Assembly: GCF_003992595.1 (NCBI RefSeq)
Contig: NZ_RZNA01000019.1
Coordinates: forward strand, 1-63,470
Reading direction: 5' to 3'
DNA: 63,470 nucleotides
From: Flagellimonas oceanensis
GTDB lineage: Bacteria > Bacteroidota > Bacteroidia > Flavobacteriales > Flavobacteriaceae
Part shown: positions 53,175 through 61,766 of the stretch, one piece after another
How the letters are laid out: each line of letters begins with the position of its first letter
Position numbering within the stretch: the stretch's first letter is position 1
Made by a program: the position numbers and the translations under genes
The notes under the pieces: generated by a model
Database searches by the model: none
Told to the model about the DNA's origin: nothing
What the model saw: the letters and a program-made list of their open reading frames with translations, nothing else

Positions 53175-55424
53175 CTAATTAAAGATCGCCGTGATCTCCA
53201 CGGTCGTAGGTACCACGTTGATATTGTCGACCAATTCCTTTGCATAGGCCTCGGCCTCGGCCTCATCACAGGTGTTATACACAATGATGCTTCCCACAGC
53301 TGTATGATAGCGTAACATTCCACCCCCAAGATCCTCCAGTTGATCTTCGTCCAACTCGATCTCTTGGTTTACAACACCATTACTTCTGGTTATAACTGCT
53401 TTGTAGCCACTAGCGCCGTCTACCTTGGCAAAATCCGCGACATAGGGCACAGGGCTGAATGCCTGGTACTCGGGACCACCCGAACAAAGTAGGCTTGAGC
53501 TTGAGGTTTCCCTGAAATTGGGCTGTCTTTGAAAGGAAACCGTAAAGGATTCGCAGCCCTTTTTGTTGTTCACGATCATGGTATCCTGACCTGCCTTGGT
53601 CCGTTCGCCCGTTGTCTTGTTACGGAAGTACAGCTCGACGGTCACCGTCTCTTCGTTATTACCGCCCCCCAGTTCCGACTCCAGGGCAGCACTGATATAG
53701 GACACATAATTATTGGTCGTGACAATGGATGCCCCAAAATTTCCGGAATCGCCTCCGATATCCTGTACCCTACCTTTGAATTCATTGGACGTGCTCCAAT
53801 GGAACTCAAATTCCTCGACTTCTGGATCATAATCCGTAAGTGCCGATACCCGAAGTTCAGTGGCCTGGCCCAGACAGAGTTCGACCCTATCCTGCTGTAG
53901 TTCCACAACGGCGTCGATGGACTTGACCTCCCAACTTTCAAAATTGAAGGCTCTTGTGCGAAGACCGCTGAAATTGGAGTAATAATTGGTTGCCTTGATA
54001 TTCCTATCGATCGTGGCCAGGATAAATTTTGTCCTGTCATAGCCAGTTTCGATCAACTCTTGGGTCTTTATGAACCTATTTGGAAAGTCCCCGTTCCCGG
54101 ACAGTATGGCATACACATCCGTTAATATGCCCCTAAGGGCATTGCTCAAACGGACATCTTCATATAAAGCGGGAAGAAAGATCTCCGTGGCTGCCTTGAA
54201 CTCGTTCCCAACCACCTCATCGATCACATCGGGATATTGTTCAAGAACGGGAAGCACCGCATTGTAAAGTGCATTTTCCTTATCACTGCCAAAGGGGGGC
54301 AACAATGATTTGTTTCCACCCACATCAAGTAGGGTGGGCAAAAAATAATCAATGATATAGGTCTCCTTATTGATCTGGGCATAGATGTCCAGCTCCTCGG
54401 CGGTCATATCCCGCGCTTCAGTATTGCGCTGGCCTGAACCGATGATGACCACTTCATACTCCGCCACCAGTTCAGTGGCACTGTCCACCGGTAATAGGAT
54501 GGGATCCGTTTCCATCGCATTGTCTATGGATGCCTGCTGGGCATTGATCTGCTGAAGCGAGTTCCCGACCTCCAGTTCCTGTATGGTGTTGGAACCTCCC
54601 GACTCCAATTTAAAATTGGCAAAGGTACTTGAGGTATAGTTCGGAATTTCAAAAGGATCTCCGTTTCTATTGGAATAGCTCTTCTTGTAAATGACGACCC
54701 TGGACCTTCTTGGCAGGGAATTTTGCAACTTTATCCTAGTGGAGTCCACACTTGACAAGGTCACTCCGCTTTTGGTGTTTTCCTCATTGTTGAAAATCCT
54801 GTTTTCGCTCCCCACGGAATGTTTGGACGTTATTTGGTCCAAAAAGTCCTGCAGTGGGGTTTCATAACCACCTTCGCTGTAGATCAGGGGATTGCTTTCG
54901 AACAAAGTTTGAACCTCTCCCACAAAATTTGGGAATCCGGGAACTTGCCCTATACTTTTCAAAAAGGCACTTTTTGCACTTTCGGGCAATAAGTGATAAC
55001 CCAGTGCATAGTAGACCATCAGTTCGGCGGTGGTCTCGATGGACAGTTCCTTTCTGTCCCCTGAAATCAGACCTGCCAGTAAAACGTGATTTTCGGCATC
55101 CAATAGATAGGCTGATTCAACAGTCCCACTGTTCATGGGCAATTGGCCCCTCCCATTGCCATCCACATCGGAATCGGCCCCCAGTGACACCAATTTGGCA
55201 CTGGTAAGGTCCACATTCCCATTGTCGGGCAACAAAACTTGAACATCCGCCATTTGATAATCTTCCCCATTGCCTGGATCATCGTCTGTAGGTGTAGGGT
55301 CGTCATCGGTCTGTGAAAAATCATCATCGGTCATTGGGCCATTCCCATTGTCATTGGAGCTACAAGAAATGTTCAGCGCCAAAACAAATAATGCAATTAC
55401 AGCTTTCTTATATGGTATTTTCAT
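53175..55424 (-). CDS. Large lipoprotein of unknown function
   Basis: A 749-residue lipoprotein with lipobox LALNISC followed by SSNDNGNGPMTDDD. A low-complexity acidic linker (DDDPTPTDDDPGNGEDY, about 40-56) comes next. The mature part has no domain that I recognise; a central stretch is helical, and beta-rich parts near the C-terminus (about 500-640) could be an Ig-like module (LCLGQATELRVSALTDYDPE). It probably sits on the outer membrane. It ends 92 bp from the ECF sigma gene of the CHAT operon, in the same direction. Confidence 0.7.
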   Translation of the reverse strand: MKIPYKKAVIALFVLALNISCSSNDNGNGPMTDDDFSQTDDDPTPTDDDPGNGEDYQMADVQVLLPDNGNVDLTSAKLVSLGADSDVDGNGRGQLPMNSGTVESAYLLDAENHVLLAGLISGDRKELSIETTAELMVYYALGYHLLPESAKSAFLKSIGQVPGFPNFVGEVQTLFESNPLIYSEGGYETPLQDFLDQITSKHSVGSENRIFNNEENTKSGVTLSSVDSTRIKLQNSLPRRSRVVIYKKSYSNRNGDPFEIPNYTSSTFANFKLESGGSNTIQELEVGNSLQQINAQQASIDNAMETDPILLPVDSATELVAEYEVVIIGSGQRNTEARDMTAEELDIYAQINKETYIIDYFLPTLLDVGGNKSLLPPFGSDKENALYNAVLPVLEQYPDVIDEVVGNEFKAATEIFLPALYEDVRLSNALRGILTDVYAILSGNGDFPNRFIKTQELIETGYDRTKFILATIDRNIKATNYYSNFSGLRTRAFNFESWEVKSIDAVVELQQDRVELCLGQATELRVSALTDYDPEVEEFEFHWSTSNEFKGRVQDIGGDSGNFGASIVTTNNYVSYISAALESELGGGNNEETVTVELYFRNKTTGERTKAGQDTMIVNNKKGCESFTVSFQRQPNFRETSSSSLLCSGGPEYQAFSPVPYVADFAKVDGASGYKAVITRSNGVVNQEIELDEDQLEDLGGGMLRYHTAVGSIIVYNTCDEAEAEAYAKELVDNINVVPTTVEITAIFN

Positions 55425-55455
55425 GTTTGGTATAGTATAGGGTTATTTTCTTCAA

Positions 55456-55833
55456 TTAATCTTTGGATCCTGTCCAAGTACCTGAAACTTGGTCCGTGCT
55501 GTTCTCCCAGGTGCCACTGCCCTGATCTGAGGCAAAGGCCCCTTCAAAGGTTGCGCCGTTGGTGGCCGTACCCACTGTCGCCCTGAAATCCCCAGAGGTA
55601 TCAACGCTGCCGTTCAAGGGAAGGGATTGTTGGAGATTGTTGGAATAGGCCTCACCTTCTACGGTACCGGATGCGTCTATAATGGCATTCCAAGTACCAT
55701 TGTCGCCCCCGGTAAAGGTTCCGGACCAATTTCCCGCAAAATCGATTGGTCGTGAATCGCCGTCATCGTTATTGGAGCATGATATACCAACAATTAGGAC
55801 AAGGATGAAGTAAACTATTTGAAAATGTTTCAT
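55456..55833 (-). CDS. Small beta-rich lipoprotein
   Basis: A 125-residue lipoprotein with lipobox ILVLIVGISC followed by SNNDDGDSRP. The mature part repeats short glycine/threonine strands (FAGNWSGTFTGGDNGTWNAI, ATFEGAFASDQGSGTWENST), like small lipocalin-like or beta-barrel proteins. Function unknown. Its leader contains the box TATGGATATCGTGTA, nearly the same as that before the next gene on this strand. Confidence 0.7.
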   Translation of the reverse strand: MKHFQIVYFILVLIVGISCSNNDDGDSRPIDFAGNWSGTFTGGDNGTWNAIIDASGTVEGEAYSNNLQQSLPLNGSVDTSGDFRATVGTATNGATFEGAFASDQGSGTWENSTDQVSGTWTGSKD

Positions 55834-55884
55834 TGCTTAAAGTTTAATGGTTTATATGGATATCGTGTATATTAAAAAATGTCA

Positions 55885-57108
55885 TCAATAGGCCCCCTCC
55901 ACCTTGACCCATTCGCGATTATTAAGATTGATGTCTCCATTAGGGGTATAGAAAAGATCATCGTTCCTGATGTGATTTCCATCGCTGTCCATCCAATATT
56001 CCGTGGAGCCGGCATCCACTTGATAGTTGTTACCAGTAAGTGGGTTATGGACCGTTTCCTCTTCATTTATCATATTGATGAACTGTCTTTGACCGGTTCC
56101 ACTGCCCGCTCCAAAGTTCCTGTTCATAAAAGAGGCGTGATTGGCATCCTGGGCCGCCCAGATACCTTTCATTTTTTCTTGATGCGCATTAAAGGCGGCC
56201 CATCGGGCCTGCATCCTATTTTGATGCTGGGCGGCGGCCATTTGGGCTCTTCGTTGGTTCTCCTCTGCCCGTTGTTGCCCCAATTGAGCCACATAGCGCT
56301 CCCATTGCGGGTTTTCCTTATAGCTGAAAATGGCCTCTTTCATATGCTCAAGTGTGGATTCATACGCCTTACCGTCCACAAAAATGTAATCCACGGAATA
56401 GAACCAGACCATCATACTGCCGGATATGGTGGGTTGTTGCATGCTTATCAGGGACACGCTTGCCATTGCCTTTTGCCCGGAACTGTTTTCCCACTCCGTA
56501 TCATACATGGACAAGGAAGTGTCCATTTGTGATTTGGAGCTAAGTTTGTTCCTGAGGTACCGGGTCAGATCGGGCCGCTTTCGCTCTCCCAGAAAGTTGA
56601 AACCACTGTTCACCATACGCGTCTTTACCTCTTCGTTAAAAATCTGTTCAGGGTCGACCAGTGGCCTTATCAATTGTCCATATGGGGTGTTCCGCATCAT
56701 TTGGGCCATCTGGGAATCTTGGTAATACACATGGTAACGTATCGGGGTATTAAAGCTTTTTAGCCCATTTGGCCCTGTTATCTGTATCAAAAAAGTGGGC
56801 AATTTTTGGTCAATGGTATACGATGGTTTGGAAATGACCTTCCAATTGGCCGGATACTCGGTACTGTTCACGGTAAGGCCAGTCCTGGCATCCCTGAGTT
56901 CGTGCACTTTGGTAGCACTTGAAGGTATATCCTTTGAAGAAAAATGGTAATCCCGGCCATCTAGCGTATCCCCCTCAAAATCGTCATCCAAGGTGCGATG
57001 GGAATATTCGGTTGCTTCGGAATCGAAATCATTCGCATTGGTAGTGGGCCTTCCCCAACAGGAAACAAGGACCAAGCAAGGAAATACCATTAGAATCAAT
57101 CTTTTCAT
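55885..57108 (-). CDS. Lipoprotein of unknown function with Gln/Ala-rich helical segment
   Basis: A 407-residue lipoprotein. The ATG at 57108 gives the lipobox PCLVLVSC; the extension to 57144 would place polar residues before the signal. The central part contains a long Gln/Ala/Arg-rich helix (QLGQQRAEENQRRAQMAAAQ followed by HQNRMQARWAAF), probably a coiled coil. Later comes HNPLTGNNYQVDAGSTEYWM. No enzymatic motif is seen. It belongs to the lipoprotein row on the minus strand. Confidence 0.7.
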   Translation of the reverse strand: MKRLILMVFPCLVLVSCWGRPTTNANDFDSEATEYSHRTLDDDFEGDTLDGRDYHFSSKDIPSSATKVHELRDARTGLTVNSTEYPANWKVISKPSYTIDQKLPTFLIQITGPNGLKSFNTPIRYHVYYQDSQMAQMMRNTPYGQLIRPLVDPEQIFNEEVKTRMVNSGFNFLGERKRPDLTRYLRNKLSSKSQMDTSLSMYDTEWENSSGQKAMASVSLISMQQPTISGSMMVWFYSVDYIFVDGKAYESTLEHMKEAIFSYKENPQWERYVAQLGQQRAEENQRRAQMAAAQHQNRMQARWAAFNAHQEKMKGIWAAQDANHASFMNRNFGAGSGTGQRQFINMINEEETVHNPLTGNNYQVDAGSTEYWMDSDGNHIRNDDLFYTPNGDINLNNREWVKVEGAY

Positions 57109-57168
57109 AAGACTATGTTTAATTTTTATGGTTATCGTGTACATAACTTACGGGTTGTAAGGGATGAT

Positions 57169-58395
57169 CTAGAACTGGTCGAGATCGGTTTGCCAAGGTA
57201 TATTTCCATCCTTTACGATGTTCAACAATAGGGATTGCAGGTCGTTGTCGAAGGTTGCGGTATCCGTCCTTCTCATATTCAAAAGAATAGTGGCGGTATG
57301 CCCATTTTCAGCGATCATCATCCACGAACGATTTCCCGGAAGACTACCTGTAAAATAGGTCAATTGCTGCTCTGGCCATACGGCAAGTCCCCTGCCCATA
57401 TTGGACAATTCCGTGGTCTGGGACAATAGTGCAATGGAACCAGGGGTCAATATATCAGCTCTTTCGGAAGCTCCATCAATGGCACAGAGAAAGCGGAGCA
57501 GATCGGGCGCACTGATGACCACCCCACCATCACCGTCGCGCCTGGAAGCTATAGTGAATATATAATTGGCATCGGTACCCATTCCGTAATAATACACCTC
57601 ATCAGCTTCCAGGTCGTCCTCCCGAAATGTCGTTGTTTTGAAGCTGGTGATCCCAATGGGGGCCAATAGGTCGGTAAGGTAGTCCTCATAGGTCTCCCCT
57701 GAGACCTCTTCGATGATCCTGGCCAGCAACCAGTACCCTGTATTGCTATAACTGAAGGCCTCCCCCGGGGCATGGCCCAGGTCCCAGTGCTGCAGAACGT
57801 AAGAGATGAAATCCATTGGTGCCAGAGCCGGCTGGTAGTCGATGGGATCGCCCCCGCTGGATGACCCCCACCCACCTAACTGGTGCAAGAGCAGATCATC
57901 CACGGTCATGTCCAGTTCGTCATCGGTCAAGACCGCTGGTCCAAAATCCTCCCCCAAGAGTCCATCCGGGCCAAAAACATGATCTTCAAGGGTCAGCTGT
58001 CCGTCATCGACCAAACTAAGTATAGCGGTCGCCGTAAAGACCTTTGAGATGCTGGCTATCCGAAAAAGATCCTTCGGTGACACATCGATATCGTTCTCCA
58101 CATCAGCCTTGCCATACCCTTTGGAATACACCATTTTCTCATCCACACTGACTGCCAACGCCGCTCCCGGAACCCCATACTTAGACATAAAATCGGTAAC
58201 GGCACCATCCACGGCACCAATATCATTTTGTGTTTCAGGTTCCGGCTCAGGCTCGGGCTCAGGATTCTGGTTTTGATCAGGATTGCCGTTGGGTTCGGGC
58301 GGGGTCTCCCCTTCTCCGGAACTACATGAAATCAATAGTGAAAGGAATACAAAGGGCATCAGGGCACCATACCTGAAAAAAGACAGTGTTCTCAT
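57169..58395 (-). CDS. Class C beta-lactamase-like serine hydrolase lipoprotein
   Basis: A 408-residue lipoprotein. Its lipobox is LSLLISC followed by SSGEGETPPEPNG, and a PEPEPEPEPE spacer (about 47-56) holds the enzyme off the membrane. The catalytic domain has the SxxK motif in IASISKVFTAT and the YxN motif in FSYSNTGYWLLARI; the third motif is likely NGHTATI in place of KTG. This is the beta-lactamase/D-aminopeptidase/esterase EstB-like family. The substrate is not evident from sequence. Confidence 0.87.
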   Translation of the reverse strand: MRTLSFFRYGALMPFVFLSLLISCSSGEGETPPEPNGNPDQNQNPEPEPEPEPETQNDIGAVDGAVTDFMSKYGVPGAALAVSVDEKMVYSKGYGKADVENDIDVSPKDLFRIASISKVFTATAILSLVDDGQLTLEDHVFGPDGLLGEDFGPAVLTDDELDMTVDDLLLHQLGGWGSSSGGDPIDYQPALAPMDFISYVLQHWDLGHAPGEAFSYSNTGYWLLARIIEEVSGETYEDYLTDLLAPIGITSFKTTTFREDDLEADEVYYYGMGTDANYIFTIASRRDGDGGVVISAPDLLRFLCAIDGASERADILTPGSIALLSQTTELSNMGRGLAVWPEQQLTYFTGSLPGNRSWMMIAENGHTATILLNMRRTDTATFDNDLQSLLLNIVKDGNIPWQTDLDQF

Positions 58396-58625
58396 AATCG
58401 ATGGTTTAAGGTTATATGTATACCCTTATATCGATAAGATCCAAAAATGTCATCATATGCCCGGAATGATTCCTTGTGGCAACTATTTCCAATGGGACAA
58501 CAAAATGTTTAAGGGCAAAAAACCATTGACCCGCATTACAATAGAACCTATAACCAATTCACAACTAGGATATGGTTCCCATATGGCTACATAGAAACGT
58601 TTTCCGAGAAAAAGAACTAATTGCC

Positions 58626-58699
58626 CAGTTGTTTAAAAAAAGTACACATAATCGGAGAAAATCCGATTATCACATCAAATAGTAACAGTATGGATTCTA
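58626..58699 (+). repeat. ~74-bp direct repeat, left copy
   Basis: It runs from CAGTTG to GGATTCTA and matches 60443-60515. The inner 54 bp (58646-58699) differ at only 3 positions. It includes a perfect 9-bp inverted repeat, ATAATCGGA and TCCGATTAT, around a 5-base loop. It lies before the HTH/nucleotidyltransferase pair. Similarity ends abruptly at both sides, as expected of a recombination or duplication footprint. Confidence 0.8.
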
Positions 58700-58960
58700 G
58701 AGTGGAAATTAGGGATTCTGAAAATCACTTAGCAAGTATAGTCGTCCAAGCGATAAAATATATGAGTTAATTATAAACTTTGAACGAATTTTACTTCGAA
58801 GGGAGTGATCTAACATTTTACTGGTTATATGCCTCTAGCATTGGTGTTATCTTTAATACCGAAAGCTTCAATATAATCCGGTCTTTCTTTTGATTTTTTT
58901 TTCACACAAATAGAATAATCTAGATATCGGATTCTTATTAATTAAATTTAAATTATCGCG

Positions 58961-59036
58961 TATCGCAATATGCGATATTATTTTATATTATTTTGTTTTT
59001 CAGTTATTTATATACTAATATTGCATATCGCAATAT
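58961..59036. promoter_or_regulatory. Two operator-like palindromes before the HTH antitoxin gene
   Basis: TATCGCA-ATA-TGCGATA (58961-58977) has perfect 7-bp arms, and ATATTGC-ATATC-GCAATAT (59018-59036) likewise. Both share the word TATCGCAATATG (58961 and 59026). The second ends 9 bp before the start codon at 59046. They are probably the sites through which the HTH protein represses its own operon. Confidence 0.6.
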
Positions 59037-59045
59037 GAAATAATT

Positions 59046-59561
59046 ATGAATAAAGATTTCCGACAAATGAAACCTCAAGATATAGTCGTATTGGCAAAGC
59101 TCATTGCCATTAATGATATGGATTACACTCAAATGGCACTTGCCGAAATGCTCTATATGAGTCAATCGGAAATCAGTAGTTCAATATCCAGATCTACATA
59201 CGCAGGGCTTCTTATGAATAGAGGCAAAGAAGTAAACCGAAAATTATTCTTTGATTTTATAAAATATGGCCTTGCAGTAGTATTTCCCCAACATCCTGGT
59301 GCCATAGTACGTGGTACATTAACCGCCCATAGTGCACCACCTTTGGATATGGAAATTGTGAGCGAAGAAAAATATGTTTGGCCTTATGCAAAGGGTAGAT
59401 CTCGGGGTCAAAGCATTATTCCTTTGTATCCAACAGTACCAAAAGCCGTGGCTTTGGATGGCAACCTTCATGAGCTATTGGCTCTAATGGATGCTGTTAG
59501 AGTAGGCCGAGCACGTGAAAAAAACTTAGCACTTGCACTCCTAAAGAACCGAATATGTTAA
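59046..59561 (+). CDS. HTH protein, putative antitoxin of a nucleotidyltransferase pair
   Basis: A 171-residue protein. The N-terminal part contains a HTH (MDYTQMALAEMLYMSQSEIS followed by SSISRSTYAGLL, about 25-55). The C-terminal part (about 75-165) is an unrecognised domain with GAIVRGTLTAHSAPPLD and REKNLALALLKNRIC. It overlaps the nucleotidyltransferase gene by 7 bp and has palindromes at its promoter. These are the marks of an antitoxin/autorepressor. It is not a close match to AbiEi in what I can see. The assignment rests on context. Confidence 0.65.
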   Translation: MNKDFRQMKPQDIVVLAKLIAINDMDYTQMALAEMLYMSQSEISSSISRSTYAGLLMNRGKEVNRKLFFDFIKYGLAVVFPQHPGAIVRGTLTAHSAPPLDMEIVSEEKYVWPYAKGRSRGQSIIPLYPTVPKAVALDGNLHELLALMDAVRVGRAREKNLALALLKNRIC

Positions 59562-60253
59562 AAAACACATTAATCAATAGGGCTGCGACAAAAAAAGTAG
59601 CTAAAGCCTTGGGTGACTTGAACGATAATGTGGTTTACGTTGGCGGTGCGGTCGTCAGTCTTTATATTGACGACAATGCTGCAGAAGATATTAGGCCCAC
59701 CAAAGATATAGATCTCACTTTTCAACTTGCCACCTTTGCCGAGCTAGAAGAATTAAGGGAGCAACTCATTGAAAAAGGATTTACACAAAGCGCGGAAGAC
59801 AATGTGAACTGTAGGTTTCGGTATGAAGAATTGAAAATTGATGTGATGTCCACACAAAGTGTGGGTTGGGCTCCTTCCAATCCATGGTTTGCCAAAGGTT
59901 TTGAAAAAGCCATTACCAAATCATTAGACGGAGTAAACATAAAAGCGTTGCCGTTGCCCTACTTTCTTGCAACAAAAATGGAAGCTTTCTTTAACAGAGG
60001 GGTTAAAGATATTTATGCCAGCCACGATTTAGAGGACATAACCTATCTATTAAACTACACCAAAACTATTGATGAGCAAATTCTTACATCTGAAGATGAC
60101 GTAAAACCATACTTGATTGAGAAGCTGACCACCTTCGAAAACGACAAGACCATTTTAACCGCGATTCGTGGAAGCCTATATTTCGATCAAGCTGATGAAA
60201 GAATGGATATCATCCAGGAGCGAATCAAAAACATAACAAATAATTTGAAATGA
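59555..60253 (+). CDS. Nucleotidyltransferase toxin-like protein (AbiEii/MenT-like fold)
   Basis: A 232-residue nucleotidyltransferase. The fold motif is VVYVGGAVVSLYID (Gly30-Gly31) followed by the metal-binding pair in PTKDIDLTF (Asp51, Asp53). A later basic region (ATKMEAFFNRGVKDIYASHD, then LEDITYLL) is shared with the AbiEii/AbiGii toxin family. Such enzymes modify tRNA ends or other targets with nucleotides and arrest growth. It is the second gene of a two-gene operon that sits alone between the two direct repeats. Confidence 0.78.
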   Translation: MLKNTLINRAATKKVAKALGDLNDNVVYVGGAVVSLYIDDNAAEDIRPTKDIDLTFQLATFAELEELREQLIEKGFTQSAEDNVNCRFRYEELKIDVMSTQSVGWAPSNPWFAKGFEKAITKSLDGVNIKALPLPYFLATKMEAFFNRGVKDIYASHDLEDITYLLNYTKTIDEQILTSEDDVKPYLIEKLTTFENDKTILTAIRGSLYFDQADERMDIIQERIKNITNNLK

Positions 60254-60442
60254 TTCATTTTCAATTTTAAAAACAAGAACTTTTTGCAAAAGTCACCTAT
60301 TCGGTGAGCATAAAATTTTAAAGGGCTGGAAACCATACTAAATAAAGGGATCGGAAGTGGTAGGTTTCTAGTTCCTTTTGACCTTCATTGTCCAATGTAC
60401 CAAATACATCCTTACTGATGTACACTTGTAACCACTTCAATA

Positions 60443-60515
60443 CAGTTGTAACAAAAAGCATACATAATCGGAAAAAATCCGATTATCCCATCAAATAGTA
60501 ACAGTACGGATTCTA
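60443..60515 (+). repeat. ~74-bp direct repeat, right copy
   Basis: Direct repeat of 58626-58699 with the same 9-bp hairpin arms (ATAATCGGA, TCCGATTAT). It ends 20 bp before the hipT stop codon. The distance between copies is 1816 bp, just enclosing the HTH/nucleotidyltransferase operon. Confidence 0.8.
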
Positions 60516-60535
60516 AAACACTACCATATGATTCG

Positions 60536-61459
60536 TTAAAACTTTTTCAACCGATGTTCCAGTATTTGGGAATACTTTTCCTTCATATCATCGGAAAGAA
60601 AAGAAATCGATATGAGATCTTTCCATTTCTGTTTTGCCTGAAACATGTCCTGAAGTATGATCTCTATGGTTTTTTCATTCAATTGCAATCGTTCCTTCGC
60701 ATAATAATCCATAAAGTCCGACGCCTTTAAATTACTTTTTTTCCCTTTCAGGGTCAATGCAATTTCCTCTTCGGGGTTTTTGATCGCAATGGAGGAGTTC
60801 AACAAATCGTAAGCAGGTGCCAATGTCGTCTTGCCATTCTTTGTGATCAGGGAAAAATTTTTTAGGTGCATGTCCTCGTTTCCAGTCACAAAACAATAAA
60901 CGATCCTTTTAAAGAACTCTACTTTCTCAACCACAGGAAACGTACAATATTCTTCGATAACGGGTACCAATTTCTCCATACTGAAACGATACTTGGTATC
61001 CCTGGTATTTCCGGTCAATTGGGCAAAATCCTCCGTTGCATATTTTTTCCCTTTACCATATCTGTCAAAACGCTTTATAAAATAGGACAGACTACCATCC
61101 TTGCCATAGACCATTCCATGAAAGGGTACATTTATACCAAGGACCTTGGCCATGCGCATGGTCAGGTCCTCATTCTCTGGCATTTCAGGAAAAATATCAT
61201 TTTGGGGTTTTATGATGTAGGTCCCGAATTGGTCCACTACTTTAAATTCTTGGTCGACCACGGAAATATTCGCACTTAATTTAGGCTGCACTCCCTGTAT
61301 GGATAACTTCTTCGCCCTGTTTGCCGCCTCTCTCCTCAATTCCGAAGCGGAATACGGCAAATCAATTAAACCAGTTAACCTGGCGGCAATCATTTTGAGT
61401 CCTCTTCCACTATATTTTGCCGTACCGCAAGGTTCATATGTGATAGGACACCTATTCAT
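60536..61459 (-). CDS. hipT: HipT-like serine/threonine kinase toxin (HipA C-terminal part)
   Basis: A 307-residue HipA-fold kinase lacking the N-terminal subdomain, which is encoded separately by hipS. The Gly-rich loop region is KKLSIQGVQPKLS (about 50-62) with Ser53-Ile-Gln in the position of the regulatory serine motif. Further motifs are FIKRFDR, the catalytic TGNEDMHLKNFSL (Asp-His-Lys-Asn) and APAYDLLNSSIA (metal Asp). HipT/HipA kinases phosphorylate tRNA synthetases. It overlaps hipS by 8 bp. The order hipB-hipS-hipT matches tripartite HipBST systems. Confidence 0.87.
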   Translation of the reverse strand: MNRCPITYEPCGTAKYSGRGLKMIAARLTGLIDLPYSASELRREAANRAKKLSIQGVQPKLSANISVVDQEFKVVDQFGTYIIKPQNDIFPEMPENEDLTMRMAKVLGINVPFHGMVYGKDGSLSYFIKRFDRYGKGKKYATEDFAQLTGNTRDTKYRFSMEKLVPVIEEYCTFPVVEKVEFFKRIVYCFVTGNEDMHLKNFSLITKNGKTTLAPAYDLLNSSIAIKNPEEEIALTLKGKKSNLKASDFMDYYAKERLQLNEKTIEIILQDMFQAKQKWKDLISISFLSDDMKEKYSQILEHRLKKF

Positions 61460-61766
61460 CCGCCATTGGTTCTACAGTTACTGCCCCCACCAAATCAGCA
61501 CCTGTGGCCATTAATTGGGAGAAATAATCCTTACGGTCGATTTTGGAAATCCTAAGAAGGCCTTCCAACATGATACCCTCTGGCAACAAACCTTCAAAAA
61601 AAGGGGGAAACCCATTAAAACCAAACTTCCTTTGACCAATGGGCATGGTCAATGAAATGGCCTGACCATCATAATCATCATCATACTCAAACCTATATTC
61701 TGCCGTCGAGACTTCCGTTAGAACACCTGCCCTTTTTCCATGGGCATATACCACTGCCTTTCTCAT
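61452..61766 (-). CDS. hipS: HipS-like protein (HipA N-terminal subdomain 1)
   Basis: A 104-residue protein equal to the first subdomain of HipA (KAVVYAHGKRAGVLTEVSTA, QAISLTMPIGQRKFGFNGFP, PPFFEGLLPEG). In tripartite HipBST systems this small protein is the antitoxin that inhibits the kinase. It overlaps hipB by 4 bp and hipT by 8 bp, giving tight translational coupling. Because both neighbours have clean starts in the overlaps, it is a real split gene arrangement and not a frameshifted hipA. Confidence 0.85.
   Translation of the reverse strand: MRKAVVYAHGKRAGVLTEVSTAEYRFEYDDDYDGQAISLTMPIGQRKFGFNGFPPFFEGLLPEGIMLEGLLRISKIDRKDYFSQLMATGADLVGAVTVEPMADE

Larger units (their letters stand above)
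58396..59045. other. 650-bp AT-rich noncoding region
   Basis: No gene is seen. It holds the promoter of the serine hydrolase at the left end, the left copy of the ~74-bp direct repeat (58626-58699), and two palindromes just before the HTH gene (58961-58977 and 59018-59036). Confidence 0.6.

Noticed and set aside
58626..60515. The direct repeats as ends of an insertion sequence
   Set aside because: Repeats are direct, not inverted, and no transposase lies between them.
60536..61766. hipS/hipT as a single hipA split by a frameshift
   Set aside because: Both have proper starts with short overlaps, and the order hipB-hipS-hipT is the established tripartite form, so no frameshift is needed.
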